Source: Pseudescherichia sp031998825
Lineage (GTDB): Bacteria; Pseudomonadota; Gammaproteobacteria; Enterobacterales; Enterobacteriaceae
Length of the DNA stretch: 64,000 bases
Direction of reading: 5' to 3'
NCBI RefSeq assembly: GCF_031998825.1
Contig: NZ_DAMACX010000011.1
Coordinates: 39,902-103,901, forward strand
The notes beneath the pieces are model-generated. The model ran no database searches and was not told the origin of the DNA. It saw nothing but the letters and a program-made list of their open reading frames with translations. Made by a program: the position numbers and the translations under genes. Every line of letters starts with the position of its first letter. Position 1 is the first letter of the stretch. Shown piece after piece: positions 51,093 through 58,348 of this stretch.

Positions 51093-51360
51093 CCAGCCAC
51101 CATGATATGTCAGCCGCTTCAGTAATTAACAGGTAATAATTAGGCCTGACGCTTCCAGCAATCCCCTTGACTTCTTCCCTTATATTATCAACGGTTGAGT
51201 TTTTTAGGGTGGTGTACTCGGCAGTAGGAAGCCTGAACACAGTTCCATCAAAATCCTGAATATCACGACTATAACCTCTGGCTTCCATTTTTTCGTGAAG
51301 CCTTTCATAGTCTTCCGAATCAGCACCACGCAGTTCAACCCTAACTATGTATCTCGACAT
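51082..51360 (-). CDS. DUF2622-type protein, antisense within the PL operon
   Basis: 92 residues from ATG 51360: MSRYIVRVELRGADSEDYER, HEKMEARGYSRDIQDFDGTV, LPTAEYTTLKNSTVDNIREE. The beta-alpha-beta pattern suggests a ferredoxin-like fold such as in VapD/Cas2-type small proteins, which is inference. It opposes all neighbours and overlaps the 57-residue gene tail by 11 bases, so it can be expressed from the silent prophage. Two direct repeats lie upstream. Function unknown. Confidence 0.72.
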   Translation of the reverse strand: MSRYIVRVELRGADSEDYERLHEKMEARGYSRDIQDFDGTVFRLPTAEYTTLKNSTVDNIREEVKGIAGSVRPNYYLLITEAADISWWLAKK

Positions 51361-51375
51361 AAGAATATTCCTATA

Positions 51376-51420
51376 TTGACTGTGGAATGAGCAACATATC
51401 AGTTTCCTTTGACTGTGGAA
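51376..51420 (-). promoter_or_regulatory. Direct repeats upstream of the DUF2622 gene
   Basis: TTCCACAGTCAA occurs twice on the minus strand (51387-51376 and 51420-51409), 33 bp apart, i.e. three helical turns, 16-60 bases ahead of the start. A TATAGG -10-like hexamer overlaps the near copy. Likely operator sites. Confidence 0.5.
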
Positions 51421-51470
51421 AGCAAAGGCCACGTGCCGGGCGTGGATAAACATCCCGGCATTAATTCAAC

Positions 51471-51494
51471 TGGTCGCTTAGGCGGCCTTTTTTA
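51471..51494 (+). terminator. Intra-operon terminator
   Basis: GGTCGC-TTAG-GCGGCC stem (one G-U) followed by TTTTTTA. On the PL transcript it would need N-dependent read-through, like lambda tL1. A further hairpin TGCCGGG/CCCGGCA lies at 51434-51460. Confidence 0.7.
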
Positions 51495-51506
51495 TTGGCT
51501 GGCTCC

Positions 51507-51533
51507 CTTCACTAGGGGCTGACGGCAAATCTA
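51507..51533 (+). repeat. 27-bp leader repeat, copy 2
   Basis: Second copy of the unit at 50866-50892 (G to T at one place), 15 bases before the start of the next small gene. Confidence 0.85.
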
Positions 51534-51547
51534 ACAGAGGGTGAGAT

Positions 51548-51706
51548 ATGGATAAGTTAAGCGATGCCGTATTAAAGCGGCTTGTCAGTGATGCGGCTAA
51601 AGCTGTTCAAAGCGCCCGCAAGGCAGAAGCCGAAGCAAAAAGGAAGCATTCACAGGCTGTTGGTGAGTTAGTGCGTCGGGGTTATGTGGTCAGCATGACA
51701 TTCTGA
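51548..51706 (+). CDS. 52-residue basic helical protein
   Basis: MDKLSDAVLKRLVSDAAKAV then an Ala/Lys/Glu-rich helix and RRGYVVSMTF. GAGGGTGAG ribosome site. Shares its 5' leader with the gene at 50919. Function unknown. The next 147 bp to 51853 hold no supported gene. Confidence 0.6.
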   Translation: MDKLSDAVLKRLVSDAAKAVQSARKAEAEAKRKHSQAVGELVRRGYVVSMTF

Positions 51707-51853
51707 GGCCGCCTAGCGCGGCTTTACTGAGGTATTTGGTGTGTGGTGGATGCAGGCGATTGAATAGCAAAGACAGTCGTATGCATGGGGCTGGTAACCC
51801 TGACCACACAGCCAAATATTTCATAGCGGCGACGCAGGGGATGAGGGGGAGAG

Positions 51854-52123
51854 ATGAGTGATTTTCCACAGATGAAAAGGCCATGGAGCGTGGTAGGTGC
51901 TGGGTTTAATGACGATGGGGTTTACTTCACGTTTGATGACACGGTCATTGACCGCAGGGATATAAATTTGATGCAAGCGGCACCTGATCTTCTAGAGGCG
52001 TGCTTGAGAATGAGAAATCAACTACACGCTGCCGGATATCAGGCAGAACAAGGCTCTTTAAATCCGACCAAGTGCTTATTGGCTCAGGTCGAAACTGCGA
52101 TTGATAAGGCATTGGGTCAGTAA
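51854..52123 (+). CDS. Phage hypothetical
   Basis: 89 residues; short N-terminal beta part and the common accessory-phage helix MQAAPDLLEACLRMRNQLHA. GGGGGAGAG precedes the ATG. Unknown function. Confidence 0.7.
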   Translation: MSDFPQMKRPWSVVGAGFNDDGVYFTFDDTVIDRRDINLMQAAPDLLEACLRMRNQLHAAGYQAEQGSLNPTKCLLAQVETAIDKALGQ

Positions 52124-52166
52124 CCGCTAGCCCGGTCGGGTTTCTTATACAGAGAGGGGAAAGAGG

Positions 52167-52409
52167 ATGGAGTGGATTAAGTGCAGTGACAATAAGCCAG
52201 GTTACCCTCGAGAGGTTCTTGTTGCATTTACATCTGATGCTGATGGAGAACCCTGTTTTGATACAGGAGTTGCAATTCTATTCCCTGACGGAAAGTGGCG
52301 CGGTGCTGGAGTTTTTTACGTGATGAATGGAGAAAGAAAATATCAATACAGAGAGTGCGTAAGGGAGGTAACGCACTGGATGCCTAAACCTAAGCCACCA
52401 ACTGAATAG
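52167..52409 (+). CDS. DUF551 family protein
   Basis: 80 residues: MEWIKCSDNKPGYPREVLVA opening and VREVTHWMPKPKPP closing are the hallmark of DUF551 proteins, frequent in phage early regions. Role unknown. A second DUF551 unit ends the 57654 gene. Confidence 0.85.
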   Translation: MEWIKCSDNKPGYPREVLVAFTSDADGEPCFDTGVAILFPDGKWRGAGVFYVMNGERKYQYRECVREVTHWMPKPKPPTE

Positions 52410-52434
52410 ACCCGCTCCGGCGGGTTTCTTTTTG
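52410..52434 (+). terminator. Terminator after DUF551 gene
   Basis: ACCCGC-TCCG-GCGGGT stem followed by TTCTTTTTG. A weaker CCCG/CGGG hairpin with TTTCTT lies at 52131-52145. Confidence 0.75.
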
Positions 52435-52537
52435 CCCAAACAAAAGCTCATCCATGTGGTGGGCTTCTTTTTTGGCAACAGACACGCGAGTTAATTGTTC
52501 AACGTTCCGCGCCGCGGCGATAAGCGGGGAGATGATT

Positions 52538-52732
52538 ATGTCCACTATCGAGATTGGCGGCAGCCCTTTGACCGTCACCCACAACTGCAAGCAGTACACC
52601 GTAAAGCGCTGTGCACTCAACGATAACCAGTGGCGGTTGACGTCGGTAGATAAGCCGCGTGAGCAGATTACTCTTAACCGCTGGCAGATGCATATCGCTG
52701 GCTTCGGTCACTTAACGGAGATGAAGGCATGA
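52538..52732 (+). CDS. Small phage hypothetical
   Basis: 64 residues from ATG 52538, 6 bases after GGGGAG (ATG 52532 is an alternative). MSTIEIGGSPLTVTHNCKQY suggests a small beta domain. Overlaps the next start by 4 bases. Confidence 0.65.
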   Translation: MSTIEIGGSPLTVTHNCKQYTVKRCALNDNQWRLTSVDKPREQITLNRWQMHIAGFGHLTEMKA

Positions 52733-53352
52733 AGCTGATTGAGATTTTAGTACGCGACTTGCCCGCGTTTGGCGGCTGGCCTGAAGGTGCTGTTGAATGC
52801 CATCGTTTTGTTGATGAGGCTAACATCGACTTTTATGACGAGCATGGTAACTGGGACGCAGACTGCGGCCTTGAGTACGGGATGAATTTTGCTGAAGAGG
52901 CTGTTAGAGAGAGGGCAGCAGGTGACCCAATGCGCACTGAAAGTGTAACTCGCGATGAATACGAGGCCGCTCTCGCTGCCAGCAAAGAGATGCTGGTTAA
53001 TAAGCCGGTTTGGGATGGGCAGGGATTGCCGCCGATGGATATGGAGTGTGAAGCCGTTTTTTCAGATGGAAGTGAAGTGCTTGTTGGTAAAGCGGCTTAC
53101 ATTGGAGAACACACCATATTCATCACTCGCAAGACTAATAACCAGCATCACCCAGAGGTTGAGAGCGTGCTTCGGACAGGAAATTGGTCCTTCCGCCCGC
53201 ATATAAACGAAGCAGGGCGTAAGCGTGAAGAAATCATCGATGCTCTACATAAAAGCCTACCAGACATTACCTATACAGACTGCATTGATGTTTATAACCT
53301 GATTTTATCAGGCGATATCCCCGGCGTAAAACTGGAGGATCCAGATGCATAG
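52729..53352 (+). CDS. Modular accessory phage protein
   Basis: 207 residues. An N-terminal unit (EILVRDLPAFGGWPEGAVEC), a YEAALAASKEMLV helix, the common QGLPPMDMECEAVF beta module (~100-150), and a C-terminal helical piece. Such mix-and-match modules recur in enterobacterial prophages; functions unknown. Confidence 0.7.
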   Translation: MKLIEILVRDLPAFGGWPEGAVECHRFVDEANIDFYDEHGNWDADCGLEYGMNFAEEAVRERAAGDPMRTESVTRDEYEAALAASKEMLVNKPVWDGQGLPPMDMECEAVFSDGSEVLVGKAAYIGEHTIFITRKTNNQHHPEVESVLRTGNWSFRPHINEAGRKREEIIDALHKSLPDITYTDCIDVYNLILSGDIPGVKLEDPDA

Positions 53353-53554
53353 CCACTATGGCCACATGCCAATCATCCGCCAGTGTGTTGAGCCTGGCAT
53401 GCACGTACTCCATCAGGGACGCACCTACCGCGTATCAGCGGTTAAGCACGACAAGAAGTGTCTCTACATCCATACGGTGCTGGAGAGCCTTCAGATTCGT
53501 GATGGTGTGGTTGAGGTCTTATTAAACGGTCGCGGGCTGCCGCTGACGCACTGA
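53345..53554 (+). CDS. Small beta-rich phage protein
   Basis: 69 residues; VEPGMHVLHQGRTYRVSAVK and a strand-rich tail resemble an SH3-like or KOW-like barrel. Overlaps the previous gene by 8 bases. Confidence 0.62.
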   Translation: MHSHYGHMPIIRQCVEPGMHVLHQGRTYRVSAVKHDKKCLYIHTVLESLQIRDGVVEVLLNGRGLPLTH

Positions 53555-53561
53555 GGTGGAT

Positions 53562-53804
53562 ATGGAATTAGTGCCTTTTATAAAACGCGTTAAGGATTAT
53601 TACGACGATTGCCACCTCGATTTTCCAGACATTGTTGAAATCACGAATGAAAGGCCGTTCGAGAGGCAAGAAGATACGATTCACGGGATGCCTTATGTGC
53701 TCGTTGAGCAGCATACTAACTATCCAAGCGAAGACTCATTCTGGGGATATCTCTACTTCCCACTGAAAAAGCGCAAATACATCCGCGTCCCATTCTCGAT
53801 GTAG
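53562..53804 (+). CDS. Phage hypothetical
   Basis: 80 residues from ATG 53562 (an in-frame GTG lies at 53556 after GAGGTG). Aromatic-rich end (SFWGYLYFPLKKRKYIRVPF). No known domain. Confidence 0.6.
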   Translation: MELVPFIKRVKDYYDDCHLDFPDIVEITNERPFERQEDTIHGMPYVLVEQHTNYPSEDSFWGYLYFPLKKRKYIRVPFSM

Positions 53805-53873
53805 CACCACCCCACCCTATTTCCACACCGGCAGCCACTACGCGGCGGCCCTCGCTCACCCAGGAGTTGAGCT

Positions 53874-54071
53874 ATGAAGATTAAATGTAAATGTGACAGC
53901 GTGCATGGCTACCTCGATAGCCAGCGTAATCAGGTAGTCGAGCTGGAAGGCGTTGTTCTCGATGGCACAGTAGACACCCGTGAGGTTCTGATGCAGCTGG
54001 ACGGCGCTGTAGTGCTGGAGTGGCTGGCAGAGCAGGGCTACACAGTCATCGCACAGGAGCAGGCAGCATGA
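53874..54071 (+). CDS. Phage hypothetical
   Basis: 65 residues beginning MKIKCKCDSVHGYLDSQRNQ; no motif beyond a Cys pair. Stop overlaps the next ATG (ATGA). Confidence 0.62.
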   Translation: MKIKCKCDSVHGYLDSQRNQVVELEGVVLDGTVDTREVLMQLDGAVVLEWLAEQGYTVIAQEQAA

Positions 54072-54223
54072 GCGCGTTAGAGCGATGGGATGACGATGCT
54101 TTTGTGCGGCTGATGCAGGATGTGATCGGCGAACCTGAAATGACTCACGAACTGGCAGCGCAGGAAGCTATTGCTGATTACCGCAGTGAGCAACAAGCAG
54201 AAAGGATGGGAATGTATGAGTAA
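54068..54223 (+). CDS. 51-residue acidic protein before erf
   Basis: MSALERWDDDAFVRLMQDVI, then an acidic helix. Coupled by ATGA to the previous gene and overlapping the erf start. Position suits a small recombination accessory gene such as P22 abc, without sequence proof. Confidence 0.6.
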   Translation: MSALERWDDDAFVRLMQDVIGEPEMTHELAAQEAIADYRSEQQAERMGMYE

Positions 54224-54824
54224 AGAATTTTTCTCGCGCCTCGCAAAAATTCAAAGCGAGCTTGTCGCCCCAAAGGGGCAGACGAACACTTTCGGCAATT
54301 ACAGATACCGCAGCTGTGAGGACATCCTCGAGGCTGTTAAGCCGCTGCTTGACGGCCTCTTCTTGTCTATCAGTGATGAGATAGTCCAGATCGGAGACCG
54401 GTTTTATGTAAAGGCAGTCGCCACGATAACTGATGGTGAGGCCTCTCATTCTGCTACTGCAATGGCTCGAGAAGAGGCACAAAAGAAGGGAATGGACTCA
54501 GCTCAGGTAACTGGCGCAACCAGCTCCTATGCTCGTAAATACTGCCTTAACGGCCTGTTTGGCATTGATGATTCAAAGGATGCTGATACTGATGAGTTGA
54601 AGCATCAGCAAAACAATGCTCACGCCAAGCAGACGATAAACGCTGATGCTGTTCTGAAAGGATTCTCATCTTACGCCAATTCTGAAACCGATACTTCAAA
54701 GCTGACTGACCGATATCAGGCCGTATGGCATGAGCTTGATGGCTTCCCTGAGCATCAGGAAAAGTGTCGAGAAGTGACGACAATCAGAAGAAAAGAACTC
54801 AAGCAACAAACTCAGGCGGCATAA
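54216..54824 (+). CDS. erf: ERF-family single-strand annealing recombinase
   Basis: 202 residues from ATG 54216. ERF core: LAKIQSELVAPKGQTNTFGN, YRYRSCEDILEAVKPLL, GATSSYARKYCLNGLFGIDD followed by DSKDAD. Forms rings on ssDNA and anneals complementary strands, needed to circularise the infecting headful genome. The longer upstream frame is not supported. Directly followed by ssb. Confidence 0.92.
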   Translation: MSKEFFSRLAKIQSELVAPKGQTNTFGNYRYRSCEDILEAVKPLLDGLFLSISDEIVQIGDRFYVKAVATITDGEASHSATAMAREEAQKKGMDSAQVTGATSSYARKYCLNGLFGIDDSKDADTDELKHQQNNAHAKQTINADAVLKGFSSYANSETDTSKLTDRYQAVWHELDGFPEHQEKCREVTTIRRKELKQQTQAA

Positions 54825-55286
54825 ATGGCTATCAACATTATCACTATCTCCGGCAACGTGGGGAAAGACGCGGTTGTCCGCGTCACCCCTAACGGCAAGC
54901 ATATCGCACAATTCTCCCTCCCGGCCAAAAGCGGATTTGGCGACAACGAGAAGACATCCTGGCTGAACTGCAAGATGTTTGGCGCTATGGCTGAGAAGCT
55001 CTCAGCTTCGATTCTGAAGGGCGTAAAGGTAACGGTGACGGGAGAGTTCGTTATCGAGGAATGGAAGCGCAATGACGGCTCACAGGCGCAGACGCCTACG
55101 ATTCTGGTAAGGGATATCGATCTGCCGCCGCGCTCATCTAGTCAGGCAGCGCAGCAGCAACCACGCACCGCACAAAGACCGCAGCAGCTGCCTGCAGTCA
55201 GTGAGCCGCCCATGAACTTCGACGATGAGATCCCCTTTGCACCTATAACCCTGCCGTTCCAGCGCCACACCATTCACGCCATTTAA
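54825..55286 (+). CDS. ssb: Single-stranded DNA-binding protein
   Basis: 153 residues; OB fold 1-~110 (INIITISGNVGKDAVVRVTP, EKTSWLNCKMFGAMAEKLS, GVKVTVTGEF), Gln/Pro linker and an acidic segment FDDEIPF, here followed by an extra tail after the usual C-terminal tip, so the last acidic-Phe motif is not terminal. Confidence 0.93.
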   Translation: MAINIITISGNVGKDAVVRVTPNGKHIAQFSLPAKSGFGDNEKTSWLNCKMFGAMAEKLSASILKGVKVTVTGEFVIEEWKRNDGSQAQTPTILVRDIDLPPRSSSQAAQQQPRTAQRPQQLPAVSEPPMNFDDEIPFAPITLPFQRHTIHAI

Positions 55287-55301
55287 TAACTGGAGTCTCC
55301 A

Positions 55302-55601
55302 ATGAGCACCTCTTCACCCGGGGCGGGATATCTGCGCCCACCAAAACGCTCCGGCACCAAAGAAGAGGTGCTGGCTGGCTTATTCTCACACCTGGATAAA
55401 ACGCTAGGCACCCAATATGAGGTCGAGAGCAAGCAGCAGCGCGAGCAGCGGCTCATGGATGAGCTGTGGGCTAACCGGGTCTGGCAGGACAACTATGAGG
55501 CTTCTTTTCGTCCAGCATGGCAGACAGTTGGCCCGAGGCAGCCTGCCTACACCGAAGAGCGTCGCTACATTGGCCGATACGGACACACGAGGATGGACTG
55601 A
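55302..55601 (+). CDS. Phage hypothetical after ssb
   Basis: 99 residues, charged helix in the centre (QYEVESKQQREQRLMDELWA). No domain recognised. A 12-codon ORF (55603-55641) follows with its own ATG. Confidence 0.6.
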   Translation: MSTSSPGAGYLRPPKRSGTKEEVLAGLFSHLDKTLGTQYEVESKQQREQRLMDELWANRVWQDNYEASFRPAWQTVGPRQPAYTEERRYIGRYGHTRMD

Positions 55602-55643
55602 AATGAGCAGAACATTACGCATTGAACAAGGGGAGGTGTGACC

Positions 55644-55805
55644 GTGGACAACCCATACGCAGACATCCGAGTAGGCAGCGTTACGCTTGTCTATTCAATC
55701 GTTAAAAGAGGCTGGGTATATCCCGGCCTCTCTGTTATCAGAAACCTACTCAAGGCGCAGCGTGTTGCGGAAGAACTGAACAGAGTAAAGCAGGAGGCGG
55801 CATGA
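55644..55805 (+). CDS. 53-residue conserved early protein
   Basis: GTG 55644 with GGAGGT upstream; product MDNPYADIRVGSVTLVYSIV then KRGWVYPGLSVIRNLLKAQR. This wording resembles a small protein common in the early-left region of lambdoid phages. The stop overlaps the next ATG. Confidence 0.7.
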   Translation: MDNPYADIRVGSVTLVYSIVKRGWVYPGLSVIRNLLKAQRVAEELNRVKQEAA

Positions 55806-56293
55806 ATGACTATACCGGAAGTAACACGCCATTAGATCAGCGTATTTGGAAGCCAATTAATGGCTATGAGGGGCTTTACGAAGCTTGCTCATCCGGGGAA
55901 ATTCGCTCAGTTGACAGGATTGATAGATTTGGGCGGGTGCGAGCCGGTAAGCAATTAAAGCTGCACGACCATTCGAATGGATATAGCTCGATAGGACTAT
56001 GCAAAAATGGCGTCAAAACTCATTACCTTGTTCACCGAATTGTCGCCTCAACTTTTATCGGCGAGCCACCTGATGGATTTGTAGCAAATCATATCAACGG
56101 CAACAAAAAAGACAACAGAGTTGAAAACCTTGAGTGGTGCTCTATGGCCGACAACAACAAGCACGCCCATCGAACGGGATTGAATTACATCTCTGAAAAG
56201 AACAGAAGCTGCACCTCTGAGCGAATGAAAAAGAGGCATGCCGAGAGTAGAAAAAGAAAGGCGAAAATGCTCGCCCGACGGGAGGCGGCATGA
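55802..56293 (+). CDS. HNH homing endonuclease (NUMOD4 type)
   Basis: 163 residues: N-terminal NUMOD4 motif (IWKPINGYEGLYEACSSGEI) and HNH core VHRIVASTFIGEPPDGFVAN with HINGNKKDNRVENLEWC, then a basic DNA-binding tail. Free-standing selfish nuclease that cuts related phage genomes lacking it and spreads by repair. It is inserted between two small coupled genes. Confidence 0.9.
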   Translation: MNDYTGSNTPLDQRIWKPINGYEGLYEACSSGEIRSVDRIDRFGRVRAGKQLKLHDHSNGYSSIGLCKNGVKTHYLVHRIVASTFIGEPPDGFVANHINGNKKDNRVENLEWCSMADNNKHAHRTGLNYISEKNRSCTSERMKKRHAESRKRKAKMLARREAA

Positions 56294-56883
56294 CCAACAA
56301 GTACACCCTGATTTATGCAGATCCGCCGTGGTCCTACCGCGACAAAGCAGCCGACGGTGACCGCGGCGCGGGGTTCAAATATACGGTTATGAACGTGCAG
56401 GATATCTGCCGGATTCCGGTTTGGGATCTGGCTGCAGATAGTTGCCTGCTGGCCATGTGGTGGGTGCCAACGCAGCCGGTAGAGGCGCTGAAAGTTATCG
56501 AGGCGTGGGGGTTTCGCCTGATGACCATGAAGGGCTTCACCTGGCACAAGACGAACCGCGTGAAGGGTAACAGCGCGATCGGCATGGGCCACCTGACCCG
56601 GGCTAATAGTGAAGATTGCCTGTTTGCGGTGCGCGGAAAATTGCCTGAGAGGATGGATGCTTCCATCTGCCAGCATGTCACCGCGCCGAGGCTGGAGAAC
56701 TCCCGCAAGCCGGATATCGTGCGCGAAAAACTGATGCAGTTGCTCGGTGATGTTCCGCGCATTGAGCTATTCGCCAGGCAGTCATCGCATGGATTTGATG
56801 TTTGGGGAAACCAGTGTGAAGGCCCGGCAGTTCAGTTGTTGCCCGGCTGCGCAATAGATGTTGTGAAAACGGAGGCAGCATGA
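56290..56883 (+). CDS. MT-A70 family N6-adenine DNA methyltransferase
   Basis: 197 residues with the catalytic DPPW (IYADPPWSYRD, ~9-13), then LLAMWWVPTQPVEALKVIEA, GHLTRANSEDCLFAVRGKLP and RKPDIVREKLMQLLGD. Orphan (no restriction gene next to it), so probably methylates phage DNA to evade host restriction; target site unknown. Overlaps both neighbours. Confidence 0.9.
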   Translation: MTNKYTLIYADPPWSYRDKAADGDRGAGFKYTVMNVQDICRIPVWDLAADSCLLAMWWVPTQPVEALKVIEAWGFRLMTMKGFTWHKTNRVKGNSAIGMGHLTRANSEDCLFAVRGKLPERMDASICQHVTAPRLENSRKPDIVREKLMQLLGDVPRIELFARQSSHGFDVWGNQCEGPAVQLLPGCAIDVVKTEAA

Positions 56884-57041
56884 GAAGCGAGCAAGCTACA
56901 TACAGAACGGTGTGCGTTGGCGGGAAGCGCAATAAAGATTCTGCGCCAACAAAGGAAGAGCTGATGCAGCGAAACAGCTTCCCTTCAGTTAACCAAAACC
57001 GGCACCTTGATAAGATGCTCAGAAAACAGAGGGACGCGTGA
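56880..57041 (+). CDS. 53-residue basic phage protein
   Basis: MRSEQATYRTVCVGGKRNKD then PTKEELMQRNSFPSVNQN and a basic tail. ATG overlaps the methyltransferase stop; its TGA overlaps the ninX start. Unknown function. Confidence 0.62.
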   Translation: MRSEQATYRTVCVGGKRNKDSAPTKEELMQRNSFPSVNQNRHLDKMLRKQRDA

Positions 57042-57409
57042 TGGATTACAGCAAGATGAGTGATGTAAGCGTTAATGAAGCGGTGGGGAAGCTTGTTGCA
57101 CGTGATGGCCTGACGGTAAAGAAGTCAAGTGGAGAAGTATTTATCCATGAGTATGCCGACTTTGGTGGACATAAAGGAATTTGCACCGGATGGAAGGCCT
57201 TCGACCCCTGCAACAACGCCGCCGACGCATGGCCGATTATCGTCGAAAATAACATCAGCATCATTCTCGAAAGTGGACGAGAGCCATGCGCTCTTGGTGG
57301 GGTTATAACAGGGCATGGTTTAGAGCTAGATTTTAAACATCTTTGGCAGGGAGATAATCCTCTGCGCAATGCAATGATCGTCTACTTGCAGCTTCAGGAG
57401 GCCAAATGA
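57041..57409 (+). CDS. ninX: NinX-like protein (DUF2591)
   Basis: 122 residues: MDYSKMSDVSVNEAVGKLVA and NAADAWPIIVENNISIILES are the DUF2591 hallmarks. Common in P22-like early and nin regions; function unknown. ATG 57041 with GTG 57038 as alternative. Confidence 0.85.
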   Translation: MDYSKMSDVSVNEAVGKLVARDGLTVKKSSGEVFIHEYADFGGHKGICTGWKAFDPCNNAADAWPIIVENNISIILESGREPCALGGVITGHGLELDFKHLWQGDNPLRNAMIVYLQLQEAK

Positions 57410-57657
57410 ATAAAAAGCAGCTGGCAATTCTGGAAAGGGCTTGGGAGGCCGATATCGCACACGCGCTTAAAGAAAGCCCATTCCCACTATTTCAGTCTAA
57501 ATCAAAGGTTGTGCAGCAGCTGGCAAATGATGGATATCTTGAGTACATCGAATTTAAAGACAGGGGTATTACCTTCAAAGGCTACCACATTACTCATCTT
57601 GGAATTTTGACGTACTGCGCCAGCCTGCCACCGGAAGAAAGTAAGGAGGCCAAATGA
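57406..57657 (+). CDS. Small phage hypothetical, wHTH-like
   Basis: 83 residues; KSKVVQQLANDGYLEYIEFK and GYHITHLGILTYC have the shape of a winged helix. Coupled by 4-base overlaps at both ends. Confidence 0.62.
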   Translation: MNKKQLAILERAWEADIAHALKESPFPLFQSKSKVVQQLANDGYLEYIEFKDRGITFKGYHITHLGILTYCASLPPEESKEAK

Positions 57658-58085
57658 GCGAGCGCGAGCAGTTTGAGGCGTGGGCAAAAAGGACGGGCGC
57701 ATGTAGCAAAAGCATAGGTTTCAATAAGTGCATCTTCCCCGGTTCAGATGTTTATGACGACCCTGTGCTACAGGGTTATTGGTCTGCATGGCAGGCAAGC
57801 AGGGAGGCGCTTAAGGCTGAGCAGGGAAATGATGGCTGGATAGCGTGCGCGGATAGGATGCCGGAGGAAGGAGGTCGGTACTGGTGCTATGTCGAGGAGC
57901 AAAACAGCCTGGGGAAAAGCCATTATCAGTGGAATTGCTCATGGAATGGTGATGAATGGGGCGGTGAAGCACTCAGTGGACGCGTAACTCACTGGATGCC
58001 ACTCCCCTTACCTCCTGCAATCAACCACCCCATCGACACAACACCTAACCAGTATGACGCGCTGGGGAAAGGAGGTGAGCAGTGA
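57654..58085 (+). CDS. DUF551-containing modular phage protein
   Basis: 143 residues. N-terminal REQFEAWAKRTG and YWSAWQASREALK (a frequent phage N-module), then a DUF551 unit (GWIACADRMPEEGGRYWCYV to VTHWMPLPLPP). Function unknown. Confidence 0.78.
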   Translation: MSEREQFEAWAKRTGACSKSIGFNKCIFPGSDVYDDPVLQGYWSAWQASREALKAEQGNDGWIACADRMPEEGGRYWCYVEEQNSLGKSHYQWNCSWNGDEWGGEALSGRVTHWMPLPLPPAINHPIDTTPNQYDALGKGGEQ

Positions 58086-58222
58086 GGGGTAGGATGTGCT
58101 GCATGATGACAGCCGGTCTGGCTTGCGGCGTTGGCATGGGGATAGGCGGTTTGACAGGGGCGCTGGTTGTCATCTGCATATCGGCGAGCTTTGTTCTTGG
58201 AATGATAGCAATGATTGACTAA
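58082..58222 (+). CDS. 46-residue glycine-rich membrane peptide
   Basis: GTG 58082 overlaps the preceding stop (GTGA); product MRGRMCCMMTAGLACGVGMG then a hydrophobic helix (LTGALVVICISASFVLGMIA). Closed by a terminator. Confidence 0.55.
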   Translation: MRGRMCCMMTAGLACGVGMGIGGLTGALVVICISASFVLGMIAMID

Positions 58223-58224
58223 TG

Positions 58225-58249
58225 AGCCGCTAACACTGCGGCTTTTTTA
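58225..58249 (+). terminator. Rho-independent terminator
   Basis: AGCCGC-TAACACT-GCGGCT stem then TTTTTT, just after the small membrane peptide gene. Confidence 0.85.
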
Positions 58250-58312
58250 ATGCCCATGCGGCAGTAAATCTATCAACTAACGACTGCTCTAAGCGGGCAG
58301 TGAAAATTAAAC

Positions 58313-58332
58313 GGCCCTTTAGGGCTTTTTTT
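58313..58332 (+). terminator. Second terminator before the PP-loop gene
   Basis: Short stem GCCCT-TT-AGGGC followed by seven T residues. With the one at 58225 it insulates the next gene from the upstream operon unless N acts. Confidence 0.65.
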
Positions 58333-58348
58333 GTGCCCGGAGGTTTTT

